Shown here: piece after piece, positions 51,970 to 60,066 of the stretch | How the letters are laid out: every line of letters starts with the position of its first letter | Position numbering within the stretch: the first letter of the stretch is position 1 | Origin: JADGHX01 sp035760965 | GTDB taxonomy: Bacteria > Pseudomonadota > Gammaproteobacteria > Steroidobacterales > Steroidobacteraceae | Assembly (NCBI GenBank): GCA_035760965.1 | Contig: DASTRY010000011.1 | Span: 1 to 64,000, forward strand | Direction: 5' to 3' | DNA length: 64,000 nt | Made by a program: the position numbers and the translations under genes | The notes under the pieces: model-generated | Told to the model about the DNA's origin: nothing | The model's database searches: none | Seen by the model: the letters and a program-made list of their open reading frames with translations, nothing else

Positions 51970-52788
51970 CTAAGCGGCGGCGGGCGCCGGCGCGAAGTTC
52001 ACGATCTTTGCCGCCGCGAGCTCGGGGCAATCCACGTAGATGCGGTGTCCGCAACCGGCGAGCGTCTCGAAGCGGCTCGCGCGCAACTGCGCGGCGAAGC
52101 GCTTCGCGTACTCGAGGGGCGCGAACCGATCCTCCCGCCCCCACAGCAGCACCGTGGGCACCGTGATGCGGTGGAGGCGCAAGTGGAGCTTCGGGTTGTA
52201 GAGATACGGCGACCAGCCGAAGAGGCAGACGGCCTCCGCGTTGCGCGCGATGCGCTCCAGCGTGCGCTCGGGCAATGATGCGAGATTCACATTGCTGGCG
52301 GCCGGCGTCACTTGCATCGTGGCATCGACCTCTTTGGGGTCGAGCATGAACAGGTCGGTCACGTGCATCGTCTTGCGCTCGGCGGTGCGCAGCCCGAGTG
52401 GCGCACCGAGCACGAGCTTCGCGACGCGGCTCGCATTCTTCACCAGCATCTCCGCCGCGATCCATCCGCCCAGGGAGAAGCCAACGACCGTCACGTCCCG
52501 CAGGTCGAAGTGATCGAGCAGATCGAGATAGAAATACGCGAGATCGTCCACCGTGCTGAACGAGCGCGGCAGCTCGGAGGCGCCGAAGCCCGGGTGCGAC
52601 GGCGCGTACACGGTGAAGTCGCGCGCGAGCAGATCGATGATGCGTGCGCAGCCTTCGATGCCGTCCATGCCGTGAAGCAGCAGGAGCGGCGCGCCCTTGC
52701 CCTTCACCAGCAGCTCGAGCTTCAGGCCTTGCACCTCCACGAGCTGCGCTTCGTCCAGGAAATGGGCGGGCGACGCCTCGGTACTCAT
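51970..52788 (-). CDS. Alpha/beta hydrolase (MhpC/meta-cleavage hydrolase-like)
   Basis: I start at the ATG at 52788, giving 272 residues. The core contains LLLLHGMDGIEGCARIIDLL, YAPSHPGFGASELP, the nucleophile elbow TVVGFSLGGWIAAEM, acid in LLWGREDRFAPLEYA and His in LAGCGHRIYVDCPELA. It resembles carbon-carbon or ester hydrolases of aromatic pathways. It is the first gene of the ten-gene minus-strand operon running to 42743, with gaps of at most 25 bases or overlaps between all ten genes. Confidence 0.9.
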   Translation of the reverse strand: MSTEASPAHFLDEAQLVEVQGLKLELLVKGKGAPLLLLHGMDGIEGCARIIDLLARDFTVYAPSHPGFGASELPRSFSTVDDLAYFYLDLLDHFDLRDVTVVGFSLGGWIAAEMLVKNASRVAKLVLGAPLGLRTAERKTMHVTDLFMLDPKEVDATMQVTPAASNVNLASLPERTLERIARNAEAVCLFGWSPYLYNPKLHLRLHRITVPTVLLWGREDRFAPLEYAKRFAAQLRASRFETLAGCGHRIYVDCPELAAAKIVNFAPAPAAA

Positions 52789-52951
52789 TCTGCGATCGAC
52801 TCCATGTGTGGCGGGCCGCGAGCGAGGCGGCGTTGCGAGGATCATTGGTCGCACCGCCGAAACACGTCCAATTCTTTGTTCTTTTCGTTTTGATGCCTTC
52901 GCGGCATCGCTCGGCCATTTGTCGATACCGAATTTTCTTTGATAAGGTTGA
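52789..52951. promoter_or_regulatory. Divergent promoter region of the catabolic operon
   Basis: This 163-base gap separates the ten-gene operon from the divergent FAD monooxygenase gene. It is more AT-rich than its flanks. GATGCC (52892-52897) and GGCATC (52903-52908) form an inverted repeat with a 5-base spacer, a possible operator for one of the cluster regulators. No firm -35/-10 pair could be assigned. Confidence 0.5.
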
Positions 52952-54139
52952 ATGATGAGAATCGGGATCGTGGGTGCAGGAATCGGCGGACTGGTGGCGG
53001 GGCTCGCGCTCGCGCGGCGGGGCTTCGATGTGGCGATCTACGAGCAGACGCGCGCGCTGAAGGAAGTCGGCGCGGGCCTGCAAATCAGCGCCAATGGCAC
53101 ACGCGTGCTCGCCGAGATCGGAATATTGGAGCAGGTGCTCGCGAGCGCGTTTCGACCGGATGGCAAGCAGGTGCGGCTCTGGAACAGCGGCAAGACCTGG
53201 AAGCTGTTCGACCTCGGCGAGCAATCGGTGGCGCGGTACGGATTTCCGTATGTGACGGTTCACCGTGCGGACCTGCACGATGCGCTGGCGGATGCGCTGC
53301 GCGCCGTCGCGCCGAACGCGCTCCATCTCGGCCACCACTTCCGCGCGCTCGAGCAAGACGGCTCGAGCGTCACGCTGAGCTTCGACGACGAGCCTTCGGT
53401 GACCTGTGATGTCGCCGTGGGCGCAGACGGCGTTCATTCTGCGATGCGCAAAGCGCTGTTCGGCAAGGCCGACGCGAGCTTCACCGGCATTGTCGCGTGG
53501 CGCGGCCTCATCCCGATCGAACGCTTGCCCGAGCGCTTACGCAGCCCCGTCGGGACCAACTGGATCGGTCCGGGCGGCCACGTGATCCACTACCCGATCC
53601 GCGCGGGCAAGCTGATGAATTTCACCAGCGTCGTCGAGAATCGGGACTGGGTGATCGAAAGCTGGTCACAGCCCGGGACGATCGAGGACTACCTGGCCGA
53701 CTACCCTGGCTGGCACCCGGACGTGCACGAGTACATCCGCAACATCGAGCAGCCGTTTCGTTGGGCGCTCTTCTCGCGACAGCCCATGGAGCAATGGTCC
53801 AAGGGACGCGCCACGCTGCTTGGCGACGCATGTCATCCTGCCCTGCCGTTCCTCGCCCAGGGCGCCTGCATGGCCATCGAAGATGGGCTGGTACTGGCGC
53901 GCGCGTTGTCCAGTTATGACGATCCGCAAACAGCGCTGCGCGCGTATGAGCGGGCGCGGGTGGAGAGAACGTCGCGTGTCGTGCTGGGCGCCGCAGGCAA
54001 CACGGCGCGTTTCCACAACCCCGCGCTCGCGGATGCCGAAGGCGCGCAAGCCTATGTCGATCGCGAGTGGCAGCCGGAACGTGTAAGCGAGCGCTACGAG
54101 TGGCTGTTCGAGTACGACGCAACTCGCGCACCGGTGTGA
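52952..54139 (+). CDS. FAD-dependent aromatic-ring monooxygenase (salicylate hydroxylase-like)
   Basis: The 395-residue protein has the three motifs of class A flavoprotein hydroxylases: RIGIVGAGIGGLVAGLALAR at the N-terminus, the DG motif in AVGADGVHSAMRKALFG, and the GD motif in ATLLGDACHPALPFLAQGA. It should hydroxylate an aromatic acid using NAD(P)H and oxygen, as salicylate or 3-hydroxybenzoate hydroxylases do. It is divergent from the ten-gene operon and followed seven bases later by an alpha/beta hydrolase gene. Confidence 0.93.
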   Translation: MMRIGIVGAGIGGLVAGLALARRGFDVAIYEQTRALKEVGAGLQISANGTRVLAEIGILEQVLASAFRPDGKQVRLWNSGKTWKLFDLGEQSVARYGFPYVTVHRADLHDALADALRAVAPNALHLGHHFRALEQDGSSVTLSFDDEPSVTCDVAVGADGVHSAMRKALFGKADASFTGIVAWRGLIPIERLPERLRSPVGTNWIGPGGHVIHYPIRAGKLMNFTSVVENRDWVIESWSQPGTIEDYLADYPGWHPDVHEYIRNIEQPFRWALFSRQPMEQWSKGRATLLGDACHPALPFLAQGACMAIEDGLVLARALSSYDDPQTALRAYERARVERTSRVVLGAAGNTARFHNPALADAEGAQAYVDREWQPERVSERYEWLFEYDATRAPV

Positions 54140-54145
54140 TCCGTT

Positions 54146-55336
54146 ATGAGCAACCCCTCGAACAGCGTCGCCTGGCAGCGTATTCCGCAAATCGTCTCGT
54201 TCGCGGAGCATGTCACGTTCACGGAAACGTACGGCTTCGCCGGCAATTCCGGCAAAGTGAACCTCGAAGGGCAATTGCTGCGCGCGCCCGATCGTCCTTC
54301 GAAAACGCTCTTCGTGTTCATGCACCCTACCTCGACGTTGCAACTCTTGCCGATGCCGATGGCGCTTGCAGATCGCGGTCTGCACGTGCTGTGCGCGGCG
54401 AGCCGCTACGCGAAGAACGACAGTGCGTTGATCATGGAGAAGGTCGCCGTCGACCTCGGTCGATGGATGCGCCATGCGCGTGAAGCGCTCGGCTATGAGC
54501 GTGTGGTGCTGGTCGGCTGGTCGGGTGGCGGCTCGCTATCGCTGTTCTATCAGGCGCAGGCGGAACGGCCGGATGTGACGCACACGCCGGCGGGAGACCC
54601 GGTCGACCTCGTCGCCGAGAAGCTAGTCGCTGCAGACGGAGTGATCTTCGTTGCGGCACACCTGTCGCGCGCGGAGACCCTGACGGAGTGGCTCGACCCT
54701 TCGGTCACTGACGAGCTCGATCCCGATCGGCGCGATCTCGCACTCGACATCTATTCGCCCGAATGTCCGGCGCAACCGCCCTACACGGCGGAGTTCATCG
54801 CCACCTTTCGTGCCGCACAGATCGCGCGCAATCGGAAGATCACGGCGTGGTGTCAGGAGAAGCTCGCGCAGCTGCGTGCCGCGAAAACGGGCGAGATGGA
54901 ACGCGCGTTCGTCGTTCACAGAACGATGTGCGATGTGCGCTGGCTCGACCCGAACGTGGATCCCAACGGGCGCACGCCCGGCCGGTGTTACATGGGCGAC
55001 CCGCGGGCGGTGAACGTCGGGCCGGTGGGGCTGGCGCGCTTCTCGACGCTGCGGTCGTGGCTGAGTCAGTGGAGCTACGACCTGTCGAATGCGAAAGGAC
55101 CGGCAAACGCCGCGAAAATCCGCCGCACGCCGGTCCTGCAAATCGAGAACACGGCGGACGATGCCGTCCCGGCCACCCACAACCCTACGATCTACGCCGC
55201 GCTCGCGACCCCGGACAAGCGCCTGCTGCGGGTCGAGGGCGCGACGCACTACTACGTCGGCCAGCCGGAGTTGCTCCGTCAGTGCACCGATCTCGTCATC
55301 GAATGGAGCCGCGAGAAGCGGTTCCTGCCGGACTGA
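54146..55336 (+). CDS. Alpha/beta hydrolase (396 residues)
   Basis: The protein has an alpha/beta hydrolase layout: TLFVFMHPTSTLQLLPMPMA, a nucleophile elbow LVGWSGGGSLSLFYQAQAE, a large insertion or cap of about 150 residues, and a C-terminal acid and His region (VLQIENTADDAVPATH, EGATHYYVGQPELL). It is longer than typical esterases because of the cap. No signal peptide is present. It lies just after the FAD monooxygenase and probably shares its transcript. The substrate is unknown; an ester or ring-fission product of the pathway is likely. Confidence 0.82.
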   Translation: MSNPSNSVAWQRIPQIVSFAEHVTFTETYGFAGNSGKVNLEGQLLRAPDRPSKTLFVFMHPTSTLQLLPMPMALADRGLHVLCAASRYAKNDSALIMEKVAVDLGRWMRHAREALGYERVVLVGWSGGGSLSLFYQAQAERPDVTHTPAGDPVDLVAEKLVAADGVIFVAAHLSRAETLTEWLDPSVTDELDPDRRDLALDIYSPECPAQPPYTAEFIATFRAAQIARNRKITAWCQEKLAQLRAAKTGEMERAFVVHRTMCDVRWLDPNVDPNGRTPGRCYMGDPRAVNVGPVGLARFSTLRSWLSQWSYDLSNAKGPANAAKIRRTPVLQIENTADDAVPATHNPTIYAALATPDKRLLRVEGATHYYVGQPELLRQCTDLVIEWSREKRFLPD

Positions 55337-55340
55337 CGCG

Positions 55341-55871
55341 CTATGAGCGTTGCTTCAGCAGCTGCGACTTGCGACGCGACCACTCCTGCAGCCGGCCGTG
55401 CGCTTCCGCTTTCGCCTTCGCGAGAAAGCCGGGCTTTTCGGTGCGCGCCGCGATTTCCAATCGCAACCCGTTCGGGTCGAAGAAGTAGATGGAGCGCACG
55501 AATCCATGATCGACGGGCCCGATGACATCCACGCCGAAACTCTCGAGACGCGCATGCATGGCGAGCACGTTCTCGACCGAGGCCGTCTCCATCGCGAAGT
55601 GCTGCACCCAGGCCGGCGTGTTCGGCGACGGCGCCGGCTTCTCGTTGCGGCCCAGATCGAAGAACGCGATGTACGAGCCGTCGCCGAGCTCGAAGAAAAA
55701 GTGCGCGTACGGGCCCTCCTCCCCGGTGCTCGGCACACGCTCCGCAAGCATGCAGTGGACGAGCGGCACGCCGAGGATGTCTTCGTAGAAATGCCGCGTC
55801 TCCTCGGCATCCCGACACGGATAGGCGAAGTGATAGAGACCCTTCAATTGCGCTACATGACCGGGCTGCAT
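55341..55871 (-). CDS. VOC-family protein (glyoxalase/extradiol dioxygenase fold)
   Basis: The 176-residue protein has two vicinal-oxygen-chelate modules: LKGLYHFAYPCRDAEETRHF with FYEDILGVPLVHC, and later PAWVQHFAMETASVENVLAM with IYFFDPNGLRLEIAARTEK. Probable metal ligands are His in YHFAYP, His in QHFAME, and Glu in LRLEIA, the pattern of type I extradiol dioxygenases and related enzymes. The C-terminal 25 residues are basic. It is convergent with the preceding hydrolase, 4 bases apart. A ring-cleaving or isomerase role is possible but the exact class is not clear. Confidence 0.85.
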   Translation of the reverse strand: MQPGHVAQLKGLYHFAYPCRDAEETRHFYEDILGVPLVHCMLAERVPSTGEEGPYAHFFFELGDGSYIAFFDLGRNEKPAPSPNTPAWVQHFAMETASVENVLAMHARLESFGVDVIGPVDHGFVRSIYFFDPNGLRLEIAARTEKPGFLAKAKAEAHGRLQEWSRRKSQLLKQRS

Positions 55872-55966
55872 CGCGTTCCTCGGCTCGTTCTGCCGCGCCT
55901 GCCGCGCGTCGGTCCCGAGGATAAGCCGTGGCGCGCAGGCTTCCCATCCTCCCGGCAGGAGGACAC

Positions 55967-56815
55967 ATGAATCACAACGATTCTCCGCAGCACATCGCGG
56001 CGGGCATCATTCCCGCCATCGGCCGCGCGGATTTTCCGGAGCGCCTGCTGGCCGTGTATCGCAGCCTCGCCGGCTGCGATCTCTGCTCCGCGTTCTCGTG
56101 GGATGCCGGGCGCGGTCCACGCCTCCTGTTCGCGGCGGGTGGGCATCCGCATATCCCCGAATTCGCGCTCACGGCGTCGCGCGCATATGCGCAGAGCTAT
56201 TGGCGGCTCGATGCGGTGGCCCGGCCCGAAGCGCGCCGTGACGCCAGAGGCTTGTCGCTCGTGCGCACCGCCGCCGCCGATATTCGCGACGCGGAGTATC
56301 GGCACTACTGTTATCAGCGAGGCGGCGTATCCGAACGCCTGACGCTGTTGGATACCGACGATCCCGTCGTGAGCGTCAACGGCTATCGCAGCGTCACGCG
56401 AGGCCCTCTGAGTCCGGAATCGGTACAGCGCATGAAAGAAGCGGGCCCAATACTCATCGCTGCGGTACGCCGTCACAACGAGCTGGTCGAAAGCGCCGCG
56501 CAGGCCGATGCCGCACCGTCGCACGCCGAGCTGGTGCAGCGGGCGCGCGAATGGGGATTGAGCGCGCGCGAAGCGGAGGTTGCCGCCGCACTGGCGACGG
56601 GACGAACTCAGCCCGAAATCGCCCGGCGCTCCGGGCTCGCGCTCACGAGCGTCATCACCTATCGGCGACGCGCTTATCAGAAGCTACAGGTGTCGGATCG
56701 ACGGGAGCTGCGGGCACTATGCGAGCGCCTGCTTGCACCGGGCGAGCCATCGCTTCGAGGAAGCGCCGCAACGCGACGGACTCGTCGGACTTGCGCCAGC
56801 ACACGCGAATTTTGA
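55967..56815 (+). CDS. LuxR-type HTH transcriptional regulator
   Basis: The ATG at 55967 has AGGAGGA upstream and gives 282 residues. The C-terminal LuxR helix-turn-helix is LSAREAEVAAALATGRTQPE followed by IARRSGLALTSVITYRRRAY. The N-terminal 190 residues form an unrecognised sensor domain with GCDLCSAFSWDAG and YRHYCYQRGGVSERLT, found in LuxR regulators of catabolic clusters. Its last 161 bases overlap the convergent LysR gene; the HTH ends before most of the overlap, so the C-terminal tail is probably dispensable. Confidence 0.85.
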   Translation: MNHNDSPQHIAAGIIPAIGRADFPERLLAVYRSLAGCDLCSAFSWDAGRGPRLLFAAGGHPHIPEFALTASRAYAQSYWRLDAVARPEARRDARGLSLVRTAAADIRDAEYRHYCYQRGGVSERLTLLDTDDPVVSVNGYRSVTRGPLSPESVQRMKEAGPILIAAVRRHNELVESAAQADAAPSHAELVQRAREWGLSAREAEVAAALATGRTQPEIARRSGLALTSVITYRRRAYQKLQVSDRRELRALCERLLAPGEPSLRGSAATRRTRRTCASTREF

Positions 56816-57626
56816 ACGACACATTGAGATCGGAAACTTTCCGCAGCACCACGCTGCTCGACTGCACGCGCTGCTCCGAGTATTCGACGAAACCGATGCC
56901 CATACCCACCGCGACGAGGCTCAGGAGAATGGAATGCGTGGCGGTCTCCTGAATGATGTTCGGCACCACGCCGTGACTCACGCAGGCGCGCATCAGGATC
57001 TCCGAATAGCTCGGCGCGCGCTTCCTGAACGGCCACAGAAATCGCTCGCCGCGCAGGTCCTTCATGCGGATCTGCTTGGCGTTCGCGAGTCGGTGCCCCT
57101 TGTAGAGCGCGAGCACGATCTCGCTCTCGCCGATGTCCCTGTAGTCGAGCAGCTGCTTGTGCGAGTCGTCCTGATGCACGTCGTACACGATCGCTGCGTC
57201 GATCTCGGCGTTCTTCACCGCCTCGATCTGATCCTGCGAGCTCATCGGCAGCAGCTCGAGCGTGACGTTCGGCTCGTTCAGCCGGAACGCGAGCAGCTTG
57301 CTCGGAATGTCGCGGTGGCCCGAGGCGATCTCGCTGAACCCGACGCGCACGGTGCCGAAGTGCCCGCTCGCATAGCTGCGCGCCTTCTCGATGGAGCGCT
57401 CGACGTGCGCCAGGATCGCCTCGGATTCGCTGAGAAACATGCGGCCGGCGGCGGACAGCTGCACGCCGCGCGGCTTGCGCTCGAACAGGGCGACGCCCAG
57501 CTCTTGCTCGAGATGGCGGATCTGGCGGGTGAGAGCCGGCTGGGCGACGTGCAAGATCTTGGCCGCGCGGCCGAAGTGCTGTTCGCGACCGACCGCCCGA
57601 AAGTAGCGCAGGTGACGCAGTTCCAT
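56655..57626 (-). CDS. LysR-family transcriptional regulator
   Basis: The 323-residue protein has the LysR winged helix at the N-terminus (MELRHLRYFRAVGREQHFGR, AAKILHVAQPALTRQIRHLE) and a substrate-binding-like domain with VRVGFSEIASGHRDIPSKLL and ATHSILLSLVAVGMGIGFVE. It fits the BenM/CatM-like group that responds to aromatic-pathway intermediates. It is the last gene of a minus-strand run of cupin, SDR and CMD genes and could control them or the divergent DUF6282 gene. Its end overlaps the LuxR gene. Confidence 0.93.
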   Translation of the reverse strand: MELRHLRYFRAVGREQHFGRAAKILHVAQPALTRQIRHLEQELGVALFERKPRGVQLSAAGRMFLSESEAILAHVERSIEKARSYASGHFGTVRVGFSEIASGHRDIPSKLLAFRLNEPNVTLELLPMSSQDQIEAVKNAEIDAAIVYDVHQDDSHKQLLDYRDIGESEIVLALYKGHRLANAKQIRMKDLRGERFLWPFRKRAPSYSEILMRACVSHGVVPNIIQETATHSILLSLVAVGMGIGFVEYSEQRVQSSSVVLRKVSDLNVSFKIRVCWRKSDESVALRRFLEAMARPVQAGARIVPAAPVDPTPVASDKRVADR

Positions 57627-57692
57627 GCTGCGCTAATACCGTTCGGGTATCGAAAACGCAAGCATCGGACGCGTGCGGCAAGAACGGCGTGC

Positions 57693-58265
57693 TCAGCCCC
57701 GCGCGTCGAGGTCGGGATCGAGCGTCACATCCGGGTCGATCGGCACGCCCGCGGTGTTCAGGAACATCCCGAGCATCGTGAAGTGCCCGACCGTGAAGAT
57801 CGCATCCATGCACTGGCGCTCGTCGAAGTGCGCGGCGAGCCGGCCCCAGAGGTCGTCCGGCACGAAATGGTCGGCGACGAGCGCGTCGGCGCTCGCGATC
57901 AGCGCGGCATCCGCATCGGTCCATCCACCTTCCGCGATGGGTCGCTTGAGCGCCTGGATTTCATCGTCGCGCAGCCCGGCGCGGCGCGCGAACAGTACGT
58001 GCCGCGACCATTCGTAGCCGGACCGGACGCGCCATGCCGTGCGCAGCGCGAGGATTTCGCGCTCGCGCGGCCTGAGCGGGTTGCTGTCCGACATCACATG
58101 GGTCGCCCAGACGCGGAACGCCTGCAGCGCTGCGGGATGGCGCACGAACGCACGCGAGACGGCAAAGTCGGCGCCCAGCTTGCGGAACGGCGCCATGATG
58201 GCTTCCTGCTCGGCGTTCATTTCCTCATCGCGCAACGGCGGCAGGCGCGGCGTGTTCGTTCGCAT
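57693..58265 (-). CDS. Carboxymuconolactone decarboxylase family protein (third of three)
   Basis: The 190-residue protein is a longer CMD family member of the kind often encoded in catabolic operons: REREILALRTAWRVRSGYEW, RHVLFARRAGLRDDEIQALK, and a C-terminal DERQCMDAIFTVGHFTMLGM. No CxxC peroxidase motif is present. It lies 16 bases after the SDR gene and upstream of the LysR gene. Together with the second cupin and second DUF6282 gene it repeats a gene combination found in the ten-gene operon. Confidence 0.87.
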   Translation of the reverse strand: MRTNTPRLPPLRDEEMNAEQEAIMAPFRKLGADFAVSRAFVRHPAALQAFRVWATHVMSDSNPLRPREREILALRTAWRVRSGYEWSRHVLFARRAGLRDDEIQALKRPIAEGGWTDADAALIASADALVADHFVPDDLWGRLAAHFDERQCMDAIFTVGHFTMLGMFLNTAGVPIDPDVTLDPDLDARG

Positions 58266-58280
58266 GACTTCGGTGCCTCT

Positions 58281-59045
58281 TTATTGCGCGAGATAGCCGC
58301 CATCGATGACGAGCGTCTCGCCGAGCGCGAGACTCGCGCGCGGGCTCGCGAGCCACAGCACGGCGTCCGCCACCTCGGAGGGCTCGCCGAGCCGCCCGAT
58401 CGGCAGGCCCTTGCGGATGAGCGCATCGGGAAAGGGATCGACGAACGCGCCGGTGCTCTTGCCCAGAGGCGTGCGCACGGTCCCCGGCGCGATCGCGTTG
58501 ATGCGGACGCGCGTCTTCGCCAGCTCGAGCGCCACGGAGCGCGTGATGCCGATGATGCCGTGCTTGGAGGCGACGTAGGCGGCTCCGCCCGGCGAACCGA
58601 CGAAGGCGACGTTCGATGCGGTATTGATGATGACGCCCTGATTGCGCGGGCGCATGTGACGCACCTGGGCGCGCACGCAAAGCCACACGCCCTTCAGGTT
58701 CACGTCGATGACCTTGTCCCAGTCGGCCTCGGGCGTCTCCTCGATCGGCCGGAACGGCGCACCGATGCCGGCGTTGTTGAAGCCGACGTCGATGGCGCCG
58801 AATGTCTCGATTACGTACGCGTGGGCGGCCTCGACCGCTTCGGCGTTCGAGACGTCGACTTGCCGCGTGAGCACGTCGGCACCGCTCGCGCGCAGCGCCG
58901 ATTCCGCCTGCGCGAGCAGTTCTGCGTTCCAGTCGAAGATCGCGATGCGCGCGCCCTCGCGTGCGAACGCCTCGGCGCAAGCGAAGCCGATGCCGCGCGC
59001 ACCACCGCAGATGACGACCGACTTGCCTGCCAGCTCGAGGTCCAT
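58281..59045 (-). CDS. Short-chain dehydrogenase/reductase (SDR)
   Basis: The 254-residue protein is a classical SDR: cofactor motif VVICGGARGIGFACAEAFAR (GGxxGIG), acidic residue in IAIFDWNAE favouring NAD(H), NNAG in DVGFNNAGIGAP, active-site region VIINTASNVAF, and YVASKHGIIGITRSVALELA with the YxxxK pair. It oxidises a pathway alcohol or reduces a ketone. It lies between the second cupin and the third CMD genes, 15 bases from each. Confidence 0.93.
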   Translation of the reverse strand: MDLELAGKSVVICGGARGIGFACAEAFAREGARIAIFDWNAELLAQAESALRASGADVLTRQVDVSNAEAVEAAHAYVIETFGAIDVGFNNAGIGAPFRPIEETPEADWDKVIDVNLKGVWLCVRAQVRHMRPRNQGVIINTASNVAFVGSPGGAAYVASKHGIIGITRSVALELAKTRVRINAIAPGTVRTPLGKSTGAFVDPFPDALIRKGLPIGRLGEPSEVADAVLWLASPRASLALGETLVIDGGYLAQ

Positions 59046-59060
59046 GCTCCTGCCCCCGCG

Positions 59061-59981
59061 TCAGACGCTCGCCGTGTCGGGCATCGGATACTCGTCCGCG
59101 TTCTTGACCCATCCCGGCTGCAGCGAGAAATCGAGGCGCGGCGGCGAGAAGATGTCGGCCATTCGATTGCCTTCCGGTCCGGGCTTCTGGCTCTCCGAAG
59201 TATGGATGACGCGCGCCGGGATCATCGTGGCCGAGGGCGATCCGACCTGCACGTGCACATCCTCGCGCCAATCGTTCTTGTTGAGACCCCACGGCCAGCG
59301 CATGTGATGGATGAAGCTGCCCGCGAGCACGAGCGAGCACTGGTCGAAATCGTGATGGCTGTGCGGCGACATCTTCGTGACGTCGCGCGCGCCGTGTCCC
59401 GGCGGCGGGAAGTTCAGCATGATCGTCGAGCAGCGCCAGATCGGCCCCATCTGACCCGGCTTGCGCTCCTTCTGCAGGTCATAGACGCGCAGCTTGTAGC
59501 CGTCGCGCGGTGCCGGCCAGGGCTTGAAGGGCGGATTCGCCGGATCGGGTTGTGCATACACCTGCGCGTTCGCGCACTTGGCCGCGAGATCTGCGGACTG
59601 TGTCGTGAACAGGCGAACGACGCGCCCTCCTTTCGCCAGACGGATCTCGCTCTCTCCCGGCGGCACGATGAGGAGCTGATGTCCCGGGCCGCGCACCGAC
59701 TGGCCGCCAGCGGTGGCCTCGTACGGCGTGCTCTCGTCGGGCAGGAGGATCATGTACTCATCGATCTGGCTGCGCCGCGAGAAGCTCGCACCGGGCTGCG
59801 CTTCGATGTAGTTGACGATCAGGTTCTGGCTCCGCGTGTACCACGCGCGACCGTTCGCGTCATCATCGACGGGCGGGTCCTCGTAGTACAGCCCGTAGCT
59901 GGCGGGCATTGCCGTGGTGCCCGATTGCGTGTCGCGGCTCGGCGCGGCGAGCGCCGCACGGGGATCCGATTTGTCGTACAT
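59061..59981 (-). CDS. Cupin-like protein of unknown function (copy 2)
   Basis: Starting at the ATG at 59981 gives 306 residues. It is a paralogue of the product of 48000-48902: the shared blocks are YYEDPPVDDDANGRAWY, QNLIVNYIEA, and the metal-site-like SPHSHHDFDQCSLVLAG with HHMRWPWG. No characterised family is recognised. It is divergent from the second DUF6282 gene and followed by SDR and CMD genes. The function remains open; its constant association with DUF6282 and CMD genes suggests a shared pathway step. Confidence 0.75.
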   Translation of the reverse strand: MYDKSDPRAALAAPSRDTQSGTTAMPASYGLYYEDPPVDDDANGRAWYTRSQNLIVNYIEAQPGASFSRRSQIDEYMILLPDESTPYEATAGGQSVRGPGHQLLIVPPGESEIRLAKGGRVVRLFTTQSADLAAKCANAQVYAQPDPANPPFKPWPAPRDGYKLRVYDLQKERKPGQMGPIWRCSTIMLNFPPPGHGARDVTKMSPHSHHDFDQCSLVLAGSFIHHMRWPWGLNKNDWREDVHVQVGSPSATMIPARVIHTSESQKPGPEGNRMADIFSPPRLDFSLQPGWVKNADEYPMPDTASV

Positions 59982-60024
59982 GCGGCAATTCCTCTGCGTG
60001 ATGTCGCCTAAAAGATAACATGAT

Positions 60025-60034
60025 AAGTATACTT
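60025..60034. promoter_or_regulatory. Palindrome in the divergent cupin/DUF6282 promoter region
   Basis: AAGTATACTT is a perfect 10-base palindrome in the 85-base gap between the divergent cupin copy 2 and DUF6282 copy 2. The surroundings (60005-60050) are AT-rich. It may be an operator for the nearby LysR or another regulator. Confidence 0.4.
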
Positions 60035-60066
60035 GCTGTGCTGTCAAACGAACGGGAGGGACTGCA

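Noticed and set aside
56580..60011. Open frame of over 1100 codons on the plus strand spanning four minus-strand genes
   Set aside because: Its translation is Arg/His/Ala-rich with no domain and it overlaps well-recognised LysR, CMD, SDR and cupin genes. It is a product of third-position GC bias.
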